From NCBI GenBank assembly GCA_051453625.1, contig JBOZIK010000001.1, positions 185,947,931 through 186,011,930 on the forward strand: a stretch of DNA of 64,000 nt. The letters are read 5' to 3'. Below are positions 47,671 to 59,400 of this stretch, one piece after another. Position 1 is the first letter of the stretch. The number at the start of each line of letters is the position of its first letter. Source of the DNA: Welwitschia mirabilis (taxonomy: Eukaryota; Gnetophyta; Gnetopsida; Welwitschiales). The position numbers and the translations under genes are program-made. The notes below the pieces were generated by a model, which saw only the letters and a list, made by a program, of their open reading frames with translations, ran no database searches and was not told the DNA's origin.

Positions 47671-50600
47671 AGCATCCATTCATGGCTTATTTTCTTTTCT
47701 TCCTTCTCATCCTCCTCTTAGTTTGTAATTATAGAGGGCCCAAAGTCATAAGCATTCAATTTCTCATCCAAAAGAATGTTCAATAATTTTAGATCATAAT
47801 GATCAATGAAGGATTACATGTTTCATGTAAGTATTTCAATGTAGAGGTAATCTAGACTACAATTACCTTCCTCTTCTTCTTCTTATTTAAATCCCATGGT
47901 TTACTTTAGTTTTGAAGATTTTCATATAGGGAACTATTTGAGAAGTGCTCTAAACTTAGCATTCTCGTATCTACAATGACTCATAAGGAATATTATAAAC
48001 AAATAAAGCCATAAAAATCATGTAAATTCACAAGAACCCTAAACCCCATGAAATGCCATAAGAATCTTGCAAATCTAGATAAGTCCATAAGAAAATAAAA
48101 AGTAAATACATTGAGGATTAACCTACTTGAATCTATGTAAAATGCTAGGAGTAAAATGATATTATTACGAGAGGTATGAGAGAGCTTAAAACTCTTTCTT
48201 GAACTTTGTTTTCTCCCTCTTGCTTCTATGTTCTATCACTTTCATGACGTAGGGCCTTTCATCTATTTAGATTCTCATGTAGATGAGGTTGGATACACCT
48301 CTTCCAATCTCTAGCTCAGAGTCCTTTCTAATCCTATTTACATTTGCATATGAATTCTTAATTTTTCTTGCGTAACTCCCTATTCCTTTTATTTTGATTA
48401 TGAATTAAAATAGATCTCAGCTTGTAAGGATTCAATGCACTAAATTTTGTAAAACTTTAAACCTCAATTTTTATTTCATGCTTATATTAACAATACATTG
48501 CACTAGAAATTATGTCATTTATTTTAAAATTATGTAAACTTATTTGGTTTGATTTAGTTTGTAGAGAATAAAATCTTACTAGTATAGGGATAGGCTAGAG
48601 CCCCACAATTATAACTTTTATTTTTTATTAGCTATTAGCAATTTAATCTATTTATCCTACAGAATTTTTGATATTTCTGATGGTATTGAAAGCATGTAAA
48701 AGGCATTAGCAAAATAAATTAATAGAAAAATCCAAAGAGAATTAACTTCCAAGGCCATGAATCCTCACCCTAGGCCAAACCAAGGCAAATGGTAAGTTAG
48801 TATTTTCAATTAATTCTTCATTGATTTATACATAAGATTATCTCAAATCTCTCCTTACTTCTCTCTCTTAATCCATAAATCACTCCCTATGAATCTTGAT
48901 TTTACCTTTTAAGCATAAATATATCAATCAATTATTTGAATGCATGCAATATCTAATTTCATGCCATGCATTCAAATTTACAAAATAATATTTAAAAAAA
49001 TTAATAACTTCAATAATTCTAACAATTTATCTATACTCATATTCCTCTAGTTGGAATGAAAAAGCATAGTCACAAATGTGGAAATTATAGCCATGATGTT
49101 TACTTTCACTAAATCTCTTCCACTTTATGAAATATTGAATGATAGTATTGTAGTGCTTTAACATGAGAATTACTTAGTCTAGGTCCTTTTTGAAGCAAAG
49201 TTGAATTGAATTAAAATTTTTATAACACCTAAATCCTAACATGAATTTGAATAATATAAGAAATTAATTTTTAAAGGTATAACTTTAGTCTCATTATCAA
49301 GGTTTTCAAGAGTGATGCTACAGTAAATTAAGAAACCTTTTATATGTTGTAATTTTATTGTTCATGAATAACTAGGCCTTCATGAAAAATAATGTAATGT
49401 TAATAACCCTGCTATGATAGTTGGTCTTCTAACATAATATATTAGGGATCTACTATACTGGATTTGAGAATTCAGTCATCTATTACATTGGCTTACCCTT
49501 AATTCTTGGTGTTTTTATAGATACAACATGCTAGTGAAACATTAATCGTAGTTGGAATTCTAGGTTTACATATATAAAGTTTGCATTTGTGTAATATTTT
49601 AATTATTATTATGTATAGATTACCTATGACAGTTAGGTGTGTTTTTATAATTTTAAAAGCTTGCAATTGATTACACATTTTTCATTTAAATTTTATGTGC
49701 CAAACATCTTGATTAAAATATTTACCATAATTACACTTTAGAAATGACTTCAAAAATATGTTTCTATTTTTTGAGCAAGGTAAACTATGAATGAACAGAT
49801 CCTATAGTAATAGATATATAATGGAGAAAACATTCAGATTTCATAACACATAAAATTTTGATTTCATTCGTGCTGACAATACTGTAATTTGATTTTATTT
49901 TTTCTTTTTATGCACATTAGATATTAAATCTTATAACATATCTAGTTTTTATTAGATAGTTTTATATTAAGCTTACAAATTTAGAGGCAAAGAGAAGAAA
50001 GATAAGATTAAAAAATCTTTGTCATAGGAAGTCCTTCCTAAAGCATGAGGATAGTTAAAAGATCTTTATAACATATTTAATTAGACCTTGATGTGGAGTT
50101 TGATGATTGATGCATTGAGGAATTATACTATCTCGATTGCTATAATAAATTATTATAAAATAAGAGATTTACCTAAAGCTAAATAATTAAAATAAATATT
50201 CATGTAATTTATATTGACTTAGTCTATGGAAATTTCTAGGTTATAAATCTATCATTAGACAACAACATCATTGAATAATAAACTATTGTAGTAGAAGCCA
50301 TTAGAATGAGGTAACATCCAATTTTATTTGTACTAATTATGATAGCATGACATTGAGATGGTTCTAAGAACTAGAAATACATCTATTTTCTATTATAAAA
50401 TTTTATTTTGGTCATAAGTTTTTTGGGCAAGTTTAATAATGTAGACAATGTTATTTCCATTCTTAACTCTAAGGTAAGAGGTAAAATTATCTCTATTTTA
50501 TTTAAGAGTCTTATTAGAATTAGTGACTATGATGTTTATTTTGATTATATTTCAAAATCTAAAAAATTGTTAATAGAAATAACTGTAGAAGGCAAGAAAT

Positions 50601-53195
50601 TACATCAAAGTTGTTCATATAAACACGGTAGCTACTTCCAAATTACTATGTTCTTAGGTGGATAGTACAAAGTATTCAAATAATCTTGCCAATATTAAAG
50701 CCAAGGAAAAGAATCATATCAATTCTAAAGATAAGGGAGCTCCAAAAAATGCAATTCATCTTTGGACAAGGGTAAAATAGATTTGTACATAGATCTTTGG
50801 AAAGTTTAAAGAGATGAGGAGGAAGAGGATAATTTAATAGTTCATTTGCAAAAAATGAAGAGATATGAACAAAGATGGGTTTTATTAAAGAATTATTTTG
50901 TATGTTTATTAATAAAAGGACATCAAGTTATCATTTAATAAAAGAACAAGAAGTTGTAATAGGAACCAAATGTTGACATTTTATCTTGAGTTACTACTAC
51001 TTCAAGTCTATCATTAGAAGAATGTTACAGAAATACACTCTCATCTTGAGAATCACAGAGCGATTGTTAAACTGATAGAAGAGGATGATGTGTTATAACT
51101 CAATACTAAATTATTTCATGATAAAAAACCTATGTGTTTCCTTACATGATTACATAAGAGTAGAAAAAAGATTAAACAAATCATGAAAAGCTTTAATAAA
51201 TATAGCCATGTAGATATCATTTAATTTACGTCATCACAAAGATCAAATCTTTATTGTTTTAAGATAGCATTTATGTAAGTTATTCATAATTACAAACTTG
51301 AAATCAAAGGACAAAAGTGGTAATATAAATTCAGCACTATCCTAACACATTAGATGAATTACACTCACTTGGTAGGACATTTTTTCATTAACATGTTAAT
51401 CCCTAAAATGGGCATGAAGCTCTCATACGTATTTTTCCCTATATTTATAATGAACAGAAATGATGTTTTTGATGAAAATAATTAAGTTTCTTCTCTATTT
51501 ATTACTTTCTAATTTGTCTTTACCTAATAGAAAAATGATTTAACTTTGTTTTAAAAGAAATGGTTATTATAAAACTGCAGCAACTTCCCTTGTTTGTTTG
51601 CTTTATTGAGCAATGTCCTAATGTTAGAAAGTGCTAATTTAAAGTGAATAGGATTGAAATAAAAAATGAAAGATTGAAGAAGGTATAAAACAAATTAACT
51701 TTTTAAAATATTATGCATTATTTATTCTCCCAAAATGAGAAGTGATTAGGAGAAACAATAGATTTTTTAAACCTATATTCATTGAAAGATCATCTTGGTA
51801 GCAAAAATAGAAGCATAAAGCAAATGCATTACATCTTTGCATATTGATAGAAGTTTTCACAACATATTTCATAAATCAAAATGTGTTTGGGAGGAAACCA
51901 TTAATCTGATGTTGTATTCTGAAAAAGAAGAACATTTATCAGTCAATGACTTTGTAATTTATTGAAGTGTTAACACAAATTAAATCTTTTCCTCATTATA
52001 TCTTAATCAATATGCTATTGATAAATATGCTATTTCAAGAAGTTTATAGGATGATTATGTAGTTCCTTATGTTTATACATGATAAGAAAAAATTTGAAGA
52101 TAAGGATTGAGTTATTTTAAAGAATACACTAGACTAAAAGAGACATTCTATACTCCAAAAAGCAAATTGATTATAATAGGTTCAAGAGAAATTGTTTTAG
52201 TTTATTCTCTAAGAGAGAAATACAGTTAGATTGGATAGAAGTGCTGCGAACTTTTTCACCATTGATGAACATGTATTTCGAAGCTAACATTTCTAAGAAA
52301 GTAACTTATTTATTTGTTTAGATTCCTCTCTCATTTCAAGAATTCATGTCACTTACGAAAATAATACTATGATTGCATGTGATTTCTAGAATACATCATA
52401 ATGGTAGAAACATTTTGATATTTTTAATATAAGATGCTTGAGTGAATTTTGTGTAATATTGATGTGATGTATCATGTAAAAAATAATCGCCTTCAAGGAT
52501 TATTTGCAAATAGAATGCTTACATTTCATTTATTTTTCCAAGTCTAGCATACATGATTAATCAATCCTTGTGGGGAAGGGTTTCCACTACATTATAGGTT
52601 TTGATAGTATCATATAGTTTTTTATAAGTGTTGTAATAAAAAAGATAAGAGTTCTCTTTAAATTACTATTTCTTTAGTACACATATTTATACGATGGTGT
52701 TGTTATTTTAATATTCTAAAATTTCTTATTTGTGATTAAATATCTAGATTTGGGATTCATTTTTTCCTAAATTTTGGTATTAATTTTTAATATTTATCAT
52801 TTTTTTCACTACAATATCAATGAGGAGGTTTAGCATTCTTCAAATATACAATAAATAAGTCAATTTTGATTCACTATGAATAATTCTTCAAAGAAGTATT
52901 TATCTATGCCAAGTTAATTTGAAACTTTTGGTTCAGAATCATTAACATTTTTTTTAGGATGATTTCTCCATATGTGACAACATTTATGTTTAAGAAAGTA
53001 TTAATATATAAATAATCTTTAAATTATGATTGAATACTCATTTTTAATGAAACATAAAAAGATTAAAGTTATCTTCCAATTATACTTTCCTAGTTTTTAA
53101 CTATTTAAGAAACTTAGAATATAGATCTTTTGTAATGTGTAGAGTTGGGACTTATGTTTTGGTAATAAAAACCTTTTTTTGAATATTTAATTATA
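47671..53195. other. CACTA-1 right interior; no recognisable transposase
   Basis: About 5.5 kb lies between LTR-R and the right subterminal repeats. If CACTA-1 was autonomous its transposase genes should lie here, but I could not match any TNP2-like or DUF4218-like motif. The longest open frame is 50,408-50,665 (85 codons). It has no family match, but its frame continues with interrupted coding-like stretches to about 52,200, so a dead gene is possible. Confidence 0.4.
50408..50665 (+). pseudogene. Unidentified 85-codon open frame in CACTA-1, possibly a gene fragment
   Basis: The frame starts MVISFLGKFNNVDNVISIL and has mixed polar and hydrophobic content with no signal peptide or membrane segment. 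I do not recognise it. Downstream in shifting frames are coding-like blocks such as EECYRNTLSS (about 51,015), HLENHRAIVKLIEEDDVL (about 51,040-51,095) and MLIPKMGMKL (about 51,390-51,420). These look like one decayed protein, and its place suggests a CACTA accessory or transposase gene. This is inference. Confidence 0.3.
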
Positions 53196-53199
53196 ATAA

Positions 53200-53417
53200 T
53201 GACTAATGGCCATTATAAAATTATAGATTTATAATTTCTTTTAGCAATCACAAATATATAATTCCATGACAGGTTTTAACAATCACAAATCTATAGGTTT
53301 ATGATGCCTTTTAGTCATTATATTTGTATATTAATGACAGCTTTTAGATGTCATGAATTTGAAATTTTATGATGTCTTTTAGCCATAATTAAATTAAAAA
53401 CTATGATAGTTTTTTTT
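53200..53417. repeat. Right subterminal tandem repeats of CACTA-1
   Basis: About six degenerate units of 34-37 bases share TTATGA(C/T)-(A/G)-CTTTTAGCCATNA. They lie 160-380 bases from the right end, typical of the subterminal arrays of CACTA elements. A 10-base gap (53,418-53,427) follows, and further GCCAT/ATGGC motifs continue to the end. Confidence 0.75.
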
Positions 53418-53427
53418 NNNNNNNNNN
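53418..53427. other. Assembly gap (10 N)
   Basis: Ten undetermined bases within the subterminal region of CACTA-1, after a T run. Confidence 0.99.
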
Positions 53428-53558
53428 ACCTTTTATAATGGCCATATAACGAAAGCTATAATGATCATAAGTTTTCATAAACAATTAATGATAAGACTCA
53501 TAAGAGCAGTCATAAGCCATTATCAAATCATTTTAATGATGAATTTTAGCCATTACTA

Positions 53559-53580
53559 AAGGTAATTTTTTTTTGTAGTG
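53559..53580 (-). repeat. Right terminal inverted repeat of CACTA-1
   Basis: On the minus strand it reads CACTACAAAAAAAAATTACC. It ends exactly at the AGC duplication 53,581-53,583. Confidence 0.9.
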
Positions 53581-54256
53581 AGCATCACAATCAATATGAC
53601 CTTCTATGTACCTTTTTAGGAGTGAACCTATTTCAAGGCTAACTTGAGGAGTCCATATGAGCATGTATTTCTTCCCTTAATGTAATTTTTTTTAATATAA
53701 TACAAGGTATTTGTTTACTTTTTATTTCAAGTTTCAAATAGATTTATTCTTGTAACACTTAAGTAAAAACTATATTATCAAGTTATACTATTAATTGAGT
53801 AAATTTCGTAAGTTAGTTAGCTCAAGTTACTTTTATTTGATGGATTTTAAGTACTATAAGCCCTCTATTTTTCATAGTTATTAAAGGGATATAAAAGAAC
53901 AAGTGATTATGGAATTCACCACTCCTCATAGGGTGAATGAAATTATTTCATCATAACCTAAGACATCATAGCTTAATGATTTAAGTTATGTTTTAGCAAT
54001 GTGTAGGATATCATTCGAGTGAAGAATCACTAGTAGATAAATTGGGCTAAACCTTCAATCTTGTTTGTTTTCCTACCTCTTTGATCACATTTCATCTCAA
54101 TTCTTAACTCTCTATTTTCTCCTTTCTTTGGATTATAATTACAAGGTAAGTAAGATTTGTATCATTTCTGACAAGCTACAATAATTATCCTTATGGAAGA
54201 AGGATGCTATGTATTCATCTAGTTTATTTTGGTTTGATTGTACTACATAATAAACA
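53581..54256 (+). repeat. 3' LTR of Gypsy-1, right part
   Basis: It continues the 5' LTR alignment from AGCATCACAATC onward (12,533-13,345) without loss or gain at the junction other than the AGC copy. It ends ATAAACA at 54,256. Copia-1 sequence follows. Confidence 0.88.
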
Positions 54257-54530
54257 TCAATTATTAATGACTCTAGTAATTTGGATAATTCTTAATGTTA
54301 TAAATTAAATGTTATGTTGTAAAGGCATGATTTTGTATATGAGTGAAAACATACCCCATAATGAACCTTGGATTCTAGCTATTAGTGCAACTAGGCATAT
54401 GACATATAGATGTGCCTATTTTGATGACTTTATAGCATGACCTAGTCAAGTTTATTTAGTAAAAAAAACTATAGTTTCCATAAAAAATCATGATATAGTT
54501 ACCTTCTTTCTCATAACAAATTCTCTTTAA
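54257..54530 (+). pseudogene. Copia-1 protease
   Basis: The frame reads NEPWILAISATRHMTYR-AYFDDFIA (54,363-54,440), the copia pattern WI-DSGAT-HMT with Asp-Ser-Gly changed to Ala-Ile-Ser, so the catalytic Asp is lost. The following residues match the usual start of this domain. It continues, across the Gypsy-1 insertion, the gag knuckle at 11.8 kb. Confidence 0.75.
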
Positions 54531-55620
54531 TGTTTTGTATGTTTCCTATTTGAGGTTACATCTTCGTTTTCTTTCCACATTGATTAGAGAAGATTACTCT
54601 ATATCCATGACAAAGGATTTCATAACATATTTAATGCTTCTCAGCACCTTATCATGAAAGGATAAATGGATGGAAAAATAATGCATCTTTAAGGATGTGT
54701 TTGTACACATGAAATTGCATTTTGTATCTCATAAGAACAAATTTTCCTATCACTTTTATGGCATTATCACTTGGAAAATCTCAGTTCTCATTCATTGATT
54801 GTAATGCATGAGAATGGACATTAGCTTCTACCCTCAATTCCACATTATTTTGCTCAATGTAAAGCATGTATAATTTGTAAAACAACATAATAAAATTGTT
54901 CTCATAGCAAGTGATATATTGATCAAAAGATTCTATTCATTTATAGTGATTTATGTGGTTTTATGTCAGTCTTTACATTCTAAGGATATTACTACTTTAT
55001 ATCATTTATAGATATTTTTTATGTATGGATTGGGTATATTTTATGAAATTCATATCTCATGCTTTAAATATTTTTAAGATTTTCAAAGAAAATATGAAAA
55101 AGAAAACTAATAATAAGATTAGGATTTCTATTTTGATAATGGTGATAAATACACATTAGCTAAATTTAAGGACTTTCTTACTTTAGAAGGCATTCATCAT
55201 CTAAAAATATGCCTAAGAACATCTCAATGTAATGGAATTGCTAAATGGTTTAATTGGACCATTAGGAATATGACACTTTTAATGATGTACTTTAAGGGAT
55301 GCAAATCCAACTTGTGAGGTACAGTTATTTATATAATGATATATTTTAACAATTTTATTGGTCATGATTCTTAAAAGACTATTTTCCCTATGAAAAATAG
55401 AATGGGTATAAGCCTACTTAAAACCATCTTCATGTATTTAGATGTAAGTAGTATGTCCATTTTTCTTCCAAACATCGTGATAAGCTTGGAACCCATGCTC
55501 ATGTAAGTATTTTTATAGGATATCCGATCGGCTAGAAAGGATATCATGTATATATTCCTAAGCATTATTACATTATTATTTCTCATGATTTTATCTTTTT
55601 TGAAACTTTAAAAAACATTT
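54531..55620 (+). pseudogene. Copia-1 integrase
   Basis: In Ty1/copia elements integrase precedes reverse transcriptase. Readable blocks are a zinc-finger region HYHLENL with a C-x2-C pair (about 54,765-54,880), YSDLCGFMSVFT and YYYFISFIDIF (about 54,935-55,015), and LRTSQCNGIAKWFN (about 55,205-55,255), the copia block T-P-Q-x-NG-(V/I)-AER-N. A later GYPIG block (about 55,520) matches the family's GY segment. Many stops are present. Confidence 0.75.
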
Positions 55621-55959
55621 TTCAGCTTGATCTTTTTAAGTTATATCCTTCCTCTCATCCTATACAAATGTTGGATGTTCAATGTCCTATAGTTAAGGAG
55701 GAAGATATATCCACTAATCATAATTTCTCAATTCCTTTTAAGTAAAATGGTTTGTTCACAATAAAACCTAGAGAAATTAAGAATTTTATATACCTAACAC
55801 ATATGAACACAATTTTGTAACAACTTATTCAATTATTTAAGTAAGAATGATAACTTCTCCCAAAGATGGAAATGAAAGTACTTAGTTAAATGATGAAACA
55901 GGAAAAATTAAAACTAGAAATAGCTCTCATGCAACTCATAATGATGATGATAAGATTCA
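55621..55959 (+). other. Copia-1 linker between integrase and reverse transcriptase
   Basis: This is a Ser/Pro/Glu-rich, poorly conserved stretch in broken frames, as usual between these domains. No separate feature was seen. Confidence 0.5.
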
Positions 55960-56183
55960 TTTAATAGTTGATGGTAAGCCAATCTCTTTAAAAGGTGCCA
56001 TTTTGTATCTTCACTAGGTCCAAGGCATAAAAGAAGAATATAATGCATTTGTGAAAAATGGTACATGGGAGTTGGTTGATCTTTCATTAGGTTGTACTAT
56101 ATTTCCATAAGAAGTATAAAGTGAATAATACCCTTGAATAACATAAAGCTTGACTTATTACTATAGACCTATGTTGAAGAAAA
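55960..56183 (+). pseudogene. Copia-1 reverse transcriptase, first residues only
   Basis: KEEYNAFVKNGTWELVDL (about 56,030-56,093) is the strongly conserved opening of copia reverse transcriptase (the family pattern is EEx-AL-x-N-x-TWELV-LP). The sequence then enters a 100-N gap and the rest of the element is not found in the window. Confidence 0.8.
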
Positions 56184-56283
56184 NNNNNNNNNNNNNNNNN
56201 NNNNNNNNNNNNNNNNNNNNNNNNNNNNNNNNNNNNNNNNNNNNNNNNNNNNNNNNNNNNNNNNNNNNNNNNNNNNNNNNNNN
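56184..56283. other. Assembly gap (100 N)
   Basis: This gap separates Copia-1 from Gypsy-3. What joins them, probably the Gypsy-3 3' LTR, is hidden. Confidence 0.98.

Positions 56284-56350
<67 letters not shown>
56284..56350. repeat. (CT)n microsatellite
   Basis: Thirty-three CT units directly follow the gap, then CTTCC and C-rich runs to 56,390. The same kind of tract stands at the equivalent place in Gypsy-4 (63,005-63,105), so it is part of the element family's 3' untranslated region. It probably caused the gap. Confidence 0.95.
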
Positions 56351-56351
<1 letters not shown>

Positions 56352-56390
56352 TTCCTTCCTCTTCCCCTCTCTCTCTTCCCCCCCCACCCT

Positions 56391-57290
56391 ACAAATAATT
56401 CCTACATGGTTACATACTCAAAAGGACAAAGATGAAGAAGTGAGATGGAAGATAGAAAACAATATACTAAAACAACTAAAGATCTCATACCATTGAAAAC
56501 AAGTAAAAGAACTAAGGCATCATCCTTTAAAGTGAAGTTCATAGTTATGTAAATGTTTGAAGATTTGGTAAACCCAATCTTATCATAATAAAAATTTCCA
56601 GTATGAATACTAGTCATGAAAACTTCATAAAGTAAACACATAAGTCAAGTTTTAAAGACAATAAAACAACATAATAACATCCATAAAGGAATAGGCTAAG
56701 AGAAAATTCAGATAATGATAGGATGGAAGTCCTTTCCATTGAGGGAAACCTCTAAAACAATTGCTTCTAGCATATTCAAGATTATATTGAAAGGTTTTTC
56801 ATATGTTTTTAACCTTAGTCTAATAACTTTTTAAATCTCCTTAGTGTCTAAGTCAGAAATATCAATAGAGCCATTAGAATATACTTTCTCTATAAGATAA
56901 TGATTTAACCATTTAGAGATTAAGTTGTTATGTAAAAGATGTACTCTAGTATTATATAAAAGAATAAGTTGACTAGGTTTAAACTTTTTATAAAGTAACT
57001 TTCTAGCATGTTTGAACTTAGCTTAGGCTTTGTGAATCAGTTAATGATATATAGCATGAGTACACTTTTATCTAAGTGGCTAAGTTGGATTAATCTATTT
57101 TTAATATTTTCATAAAGGTCTATGAAATTAAATTAATGAAAAGAGTAATACGAGCTATAATATACATCAATATGTAAAACACAAAATTTTTTATATATAA
57201 TTTCATAAGGTAAAATACCAAAAGAATTATGCTAATTAGTATAGTAATCCTAAAGAACATCATTAATCTTAGAAGCCTAAGATTTCTAAT
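56391..57290 (-). other. Gypsy-3 3' untranslated region
   Basis: This non-coding stretch aligns with 63,540-64,000 of Gypsy-4, for example the ACCATTGAAA, CCAATCTTATCAT and CATGAAAACTTCATAA blocks. No open frame of interest is present. Confidence 0.7.
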
Positions 57291-57770
57291 TAACAAAGAC
57301 AAGTTTTTATAGCATTTTCTTTATTTCTTTATTGCATTTTCAATTTGACCATTGATTTGTGGATGATAAGCACAAGACACTTTATGTTCAATTCCAATGG
57401 ATAAAAGAAGTTTCCTAAAAAGTTAATTAATAAAATGAGTTCCTTGATCCTAATAACAATCCTAGGAAAATGAAAACATTAAAACATATGAGTTTTAATA
57501 AAAGTACAAACAATTTAGGCGTCATTCATAAATGTAGAAATAGCTTCAACCCATTTAGTAACATAATCACTATCTACTAAATTATAGTTTCTATCATTAT
57601 AAGATGGTCTAATAGAGCCTATAAAACCAATTCCCCAATAATAAAAAGGTTCACATTTAAGAATGGATTTAATCAGAATCTCATGAAGAATGAATAAGGC
57701 TATCATAACATTGACAAGCATCACACCTTCTAGCAAAATCAAAAGATTCCTAAAAATGACTAATACAATG
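57291..57770 (-). pseudogene. Gypsy-3 integrase core
   Basis: On the minus strand an open frame (57,742-57,515) reads EPFYYWGIGFIG, then NLVDSDYVTKWVEAIS and NDA, the classic Athila-like integrase core (WGIDF-GP and DYVSKWVEA). The Asp of WGIDF is changed to Gly. Further on AYHPQINGQI is encoded at 57,342-57,377. Frame changes separate the parts. Confidence 0.85.
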
Positions 57771-58560
57771 AAAACCAGAGTGAAGAATTTTCATTGCTGC
57801 TTTTTATTCATTAAAATAACCTTCAAAATCACCACTATGACAAAAATGAAGGATATATTATTTTTCCCATTTGGGCATACATTTTTCCATGAGTTATTCT
57901 TTATACCTATAGCAAAGATGTGGCTCTAGCGATTTATAATTACCTATTCTATTGAGAAAGGATTTTCTTTAATTATGAGTCTAATGTGATGGTGTTTTTA
58001 TAAGAGTAAGATAATTAACTATGTTGACATACTAAGGAGGAGGATGAATAAAAGATATGACAAAAATTTATTCATCTGGAAAAGAATCACCAATTATAAG
58101 ATCATCAAGAAAATAATAAAGAGGTAATAAATGATCTGCTACACTATTATGCTTCCCTACTTTATCAATAATAGTTAAATTAAATTCTTATATGAGGAGG
58201 ATTCATCTAACGAGTCTAACACTAGAATCTTTCTTAGTCATAAGGTAGCTAATAGCTACATGGTTAGTATAAAAATTTGTGTAAAAGCCTCAAAGATAGT
58301 ACTTAAGCATATCAAGGCAAAATATTATTACTAACATTTCTTTCTTAGTACTAGCATAATACGATTGAGCTTTAGAAATATTTTTGCTATGATAAGATAT
58401 AAATTTAAAATCATTTTCATATTTGTTTTCTAAGAACTGCATCCATGATGACATTACTAGCATCACACATTAATTCAAAATCTTTTATTCTAATTGGGTC
58501 CTATTACGATAGGTATAGAAGAGATTTTATATTTAAGTGTTTCAAAAGCAAGCTGACAAG
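57771..58560 (-). pseudogene. Gypsy-3 integrase N-terminus and RNase H
   Basis: The zinc-binding start of integrase lies at 57,770-57,960 in broken frames. RNase H follows on the minus strand at about 58,100-58,420, ending LTIIDKVGKHNSVADHLL (about 58,130-58,190). The order and spacing are those of Gypsy-2. Confidence 0.7.
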
Positions 58561-59400
58561 ATTCATTACATTAAAATTTAAATTCTTTTTAAAGTAATAA
58601 GTAAAGGAATTTATAAATTTTAGCATAATCTTAAATAAAATGATAATAAAAATTATAATGACCAAGAAAAGATTAAACTTGTTTAATATTTATTGGAGGA
58701 TTTAGATTTTTAATGATAGTTACATTTTCAGGTTCTATCCTAATTCCTTTACTAAAAATGTGATGACCTAAGATAATTCTATTATTAACTAAAAAAAAAC
58801 TCTTTTGCCAACTCAAATATACGCCACTCTTAATGCATCTATCAAGGACCTTCTCTAATCTTTCTAAGATTTATTTAAAGTTTTCACCATGAATTGAGAA
58901 TTTATTTATGAAAGGTAAAGTAAAAGATACCCATCATTGCACATTAAAAAGTACTAGGAGCATTACAAAGTCCAAAACGCATGCATCTAAAATCAAATGT
59001 TTTGAAAGGTAAAGTAAAAGTTATTTTATCCTAATCCTCACTAGTGATACAAAACTAATTTTAATCATTATACTCATTAAGAAAGTAATAAAAGAAATGT
59101 CCTTAGATTCTATCAAGTATTTGGTCAAGAAAAGGTAAATAACAATAATCTTTTTTGGTTACTTTATTTAATTTTCTAAAATTAATACACATTCTTCACT
59201 TCCCATTTTCTTTGAACACTACTATTAAAGGACTAACCCACTTATTATTAGATATGATAGAAATAATTCTAACATTCATTAATTTAATGATTTCATCCTT
59301 CATGACTTATTTAGAAACTAGATTTATTCTATGTTAGGGTTGCCTAAAAAGTTTTTATTATCCTTAAGGTCAATTTTATGTTGAACAATGGAAGTAGAAA
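58561..59400 (-). pseudogene. Gypsy-3 reverse transcriptase, active site lost
   Basis: On the minus strand the opening lies at about 59,380-59,200 with WVSPLIVVFKENGK and the MCINFRKLNKVTKKDY block (about 59,140-59,195). The palm motif reads FINKFSIHG (about 58,886-58,912) where Gypsy-2 has FMDDFSIFG, so both catalytic Asp residues are changed. It is followed by SWQKSFFLVNNRIILGHHI and the connection domain. A deletion lies just before the palm motif. Confidence 0.82.

Larger units (their letters stand above)
21777..53580. mobile_element. CACTA (En/Spm-type) DNA transposon CACTA-1, about 31.8 kb with nested insertions
   Basis: The element starts CACTACAACAAAAATGACC and ends, read on the other strand, CACTACAAAAAAAAATTACC: terminal inverted repeats of the CACTA superfamily. 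The 3-bp sequence AGC stands on both sides (21,774-21,776 and 53,581-53,583), the diagnostic duplication length. The two flanks join to a sequence colinear with the intact Gypsy-1 5' LTR. Subterminal short repeats are present near both ends. Without the nested LTR-R (22,995-47,670) the element would be about 7.1 kb, a normal size. No transposase domain could be recognised, so its strand and autonomy are unknown. Confidence 0.9.

Noticed and set aside
56150-56398. Open frames of alternating Leu-Ser or Arg-Glu
   Set aside because: They are translations of the (CT)n microsatellite and an N gap. The same holds for frames at 62,837-63,183.
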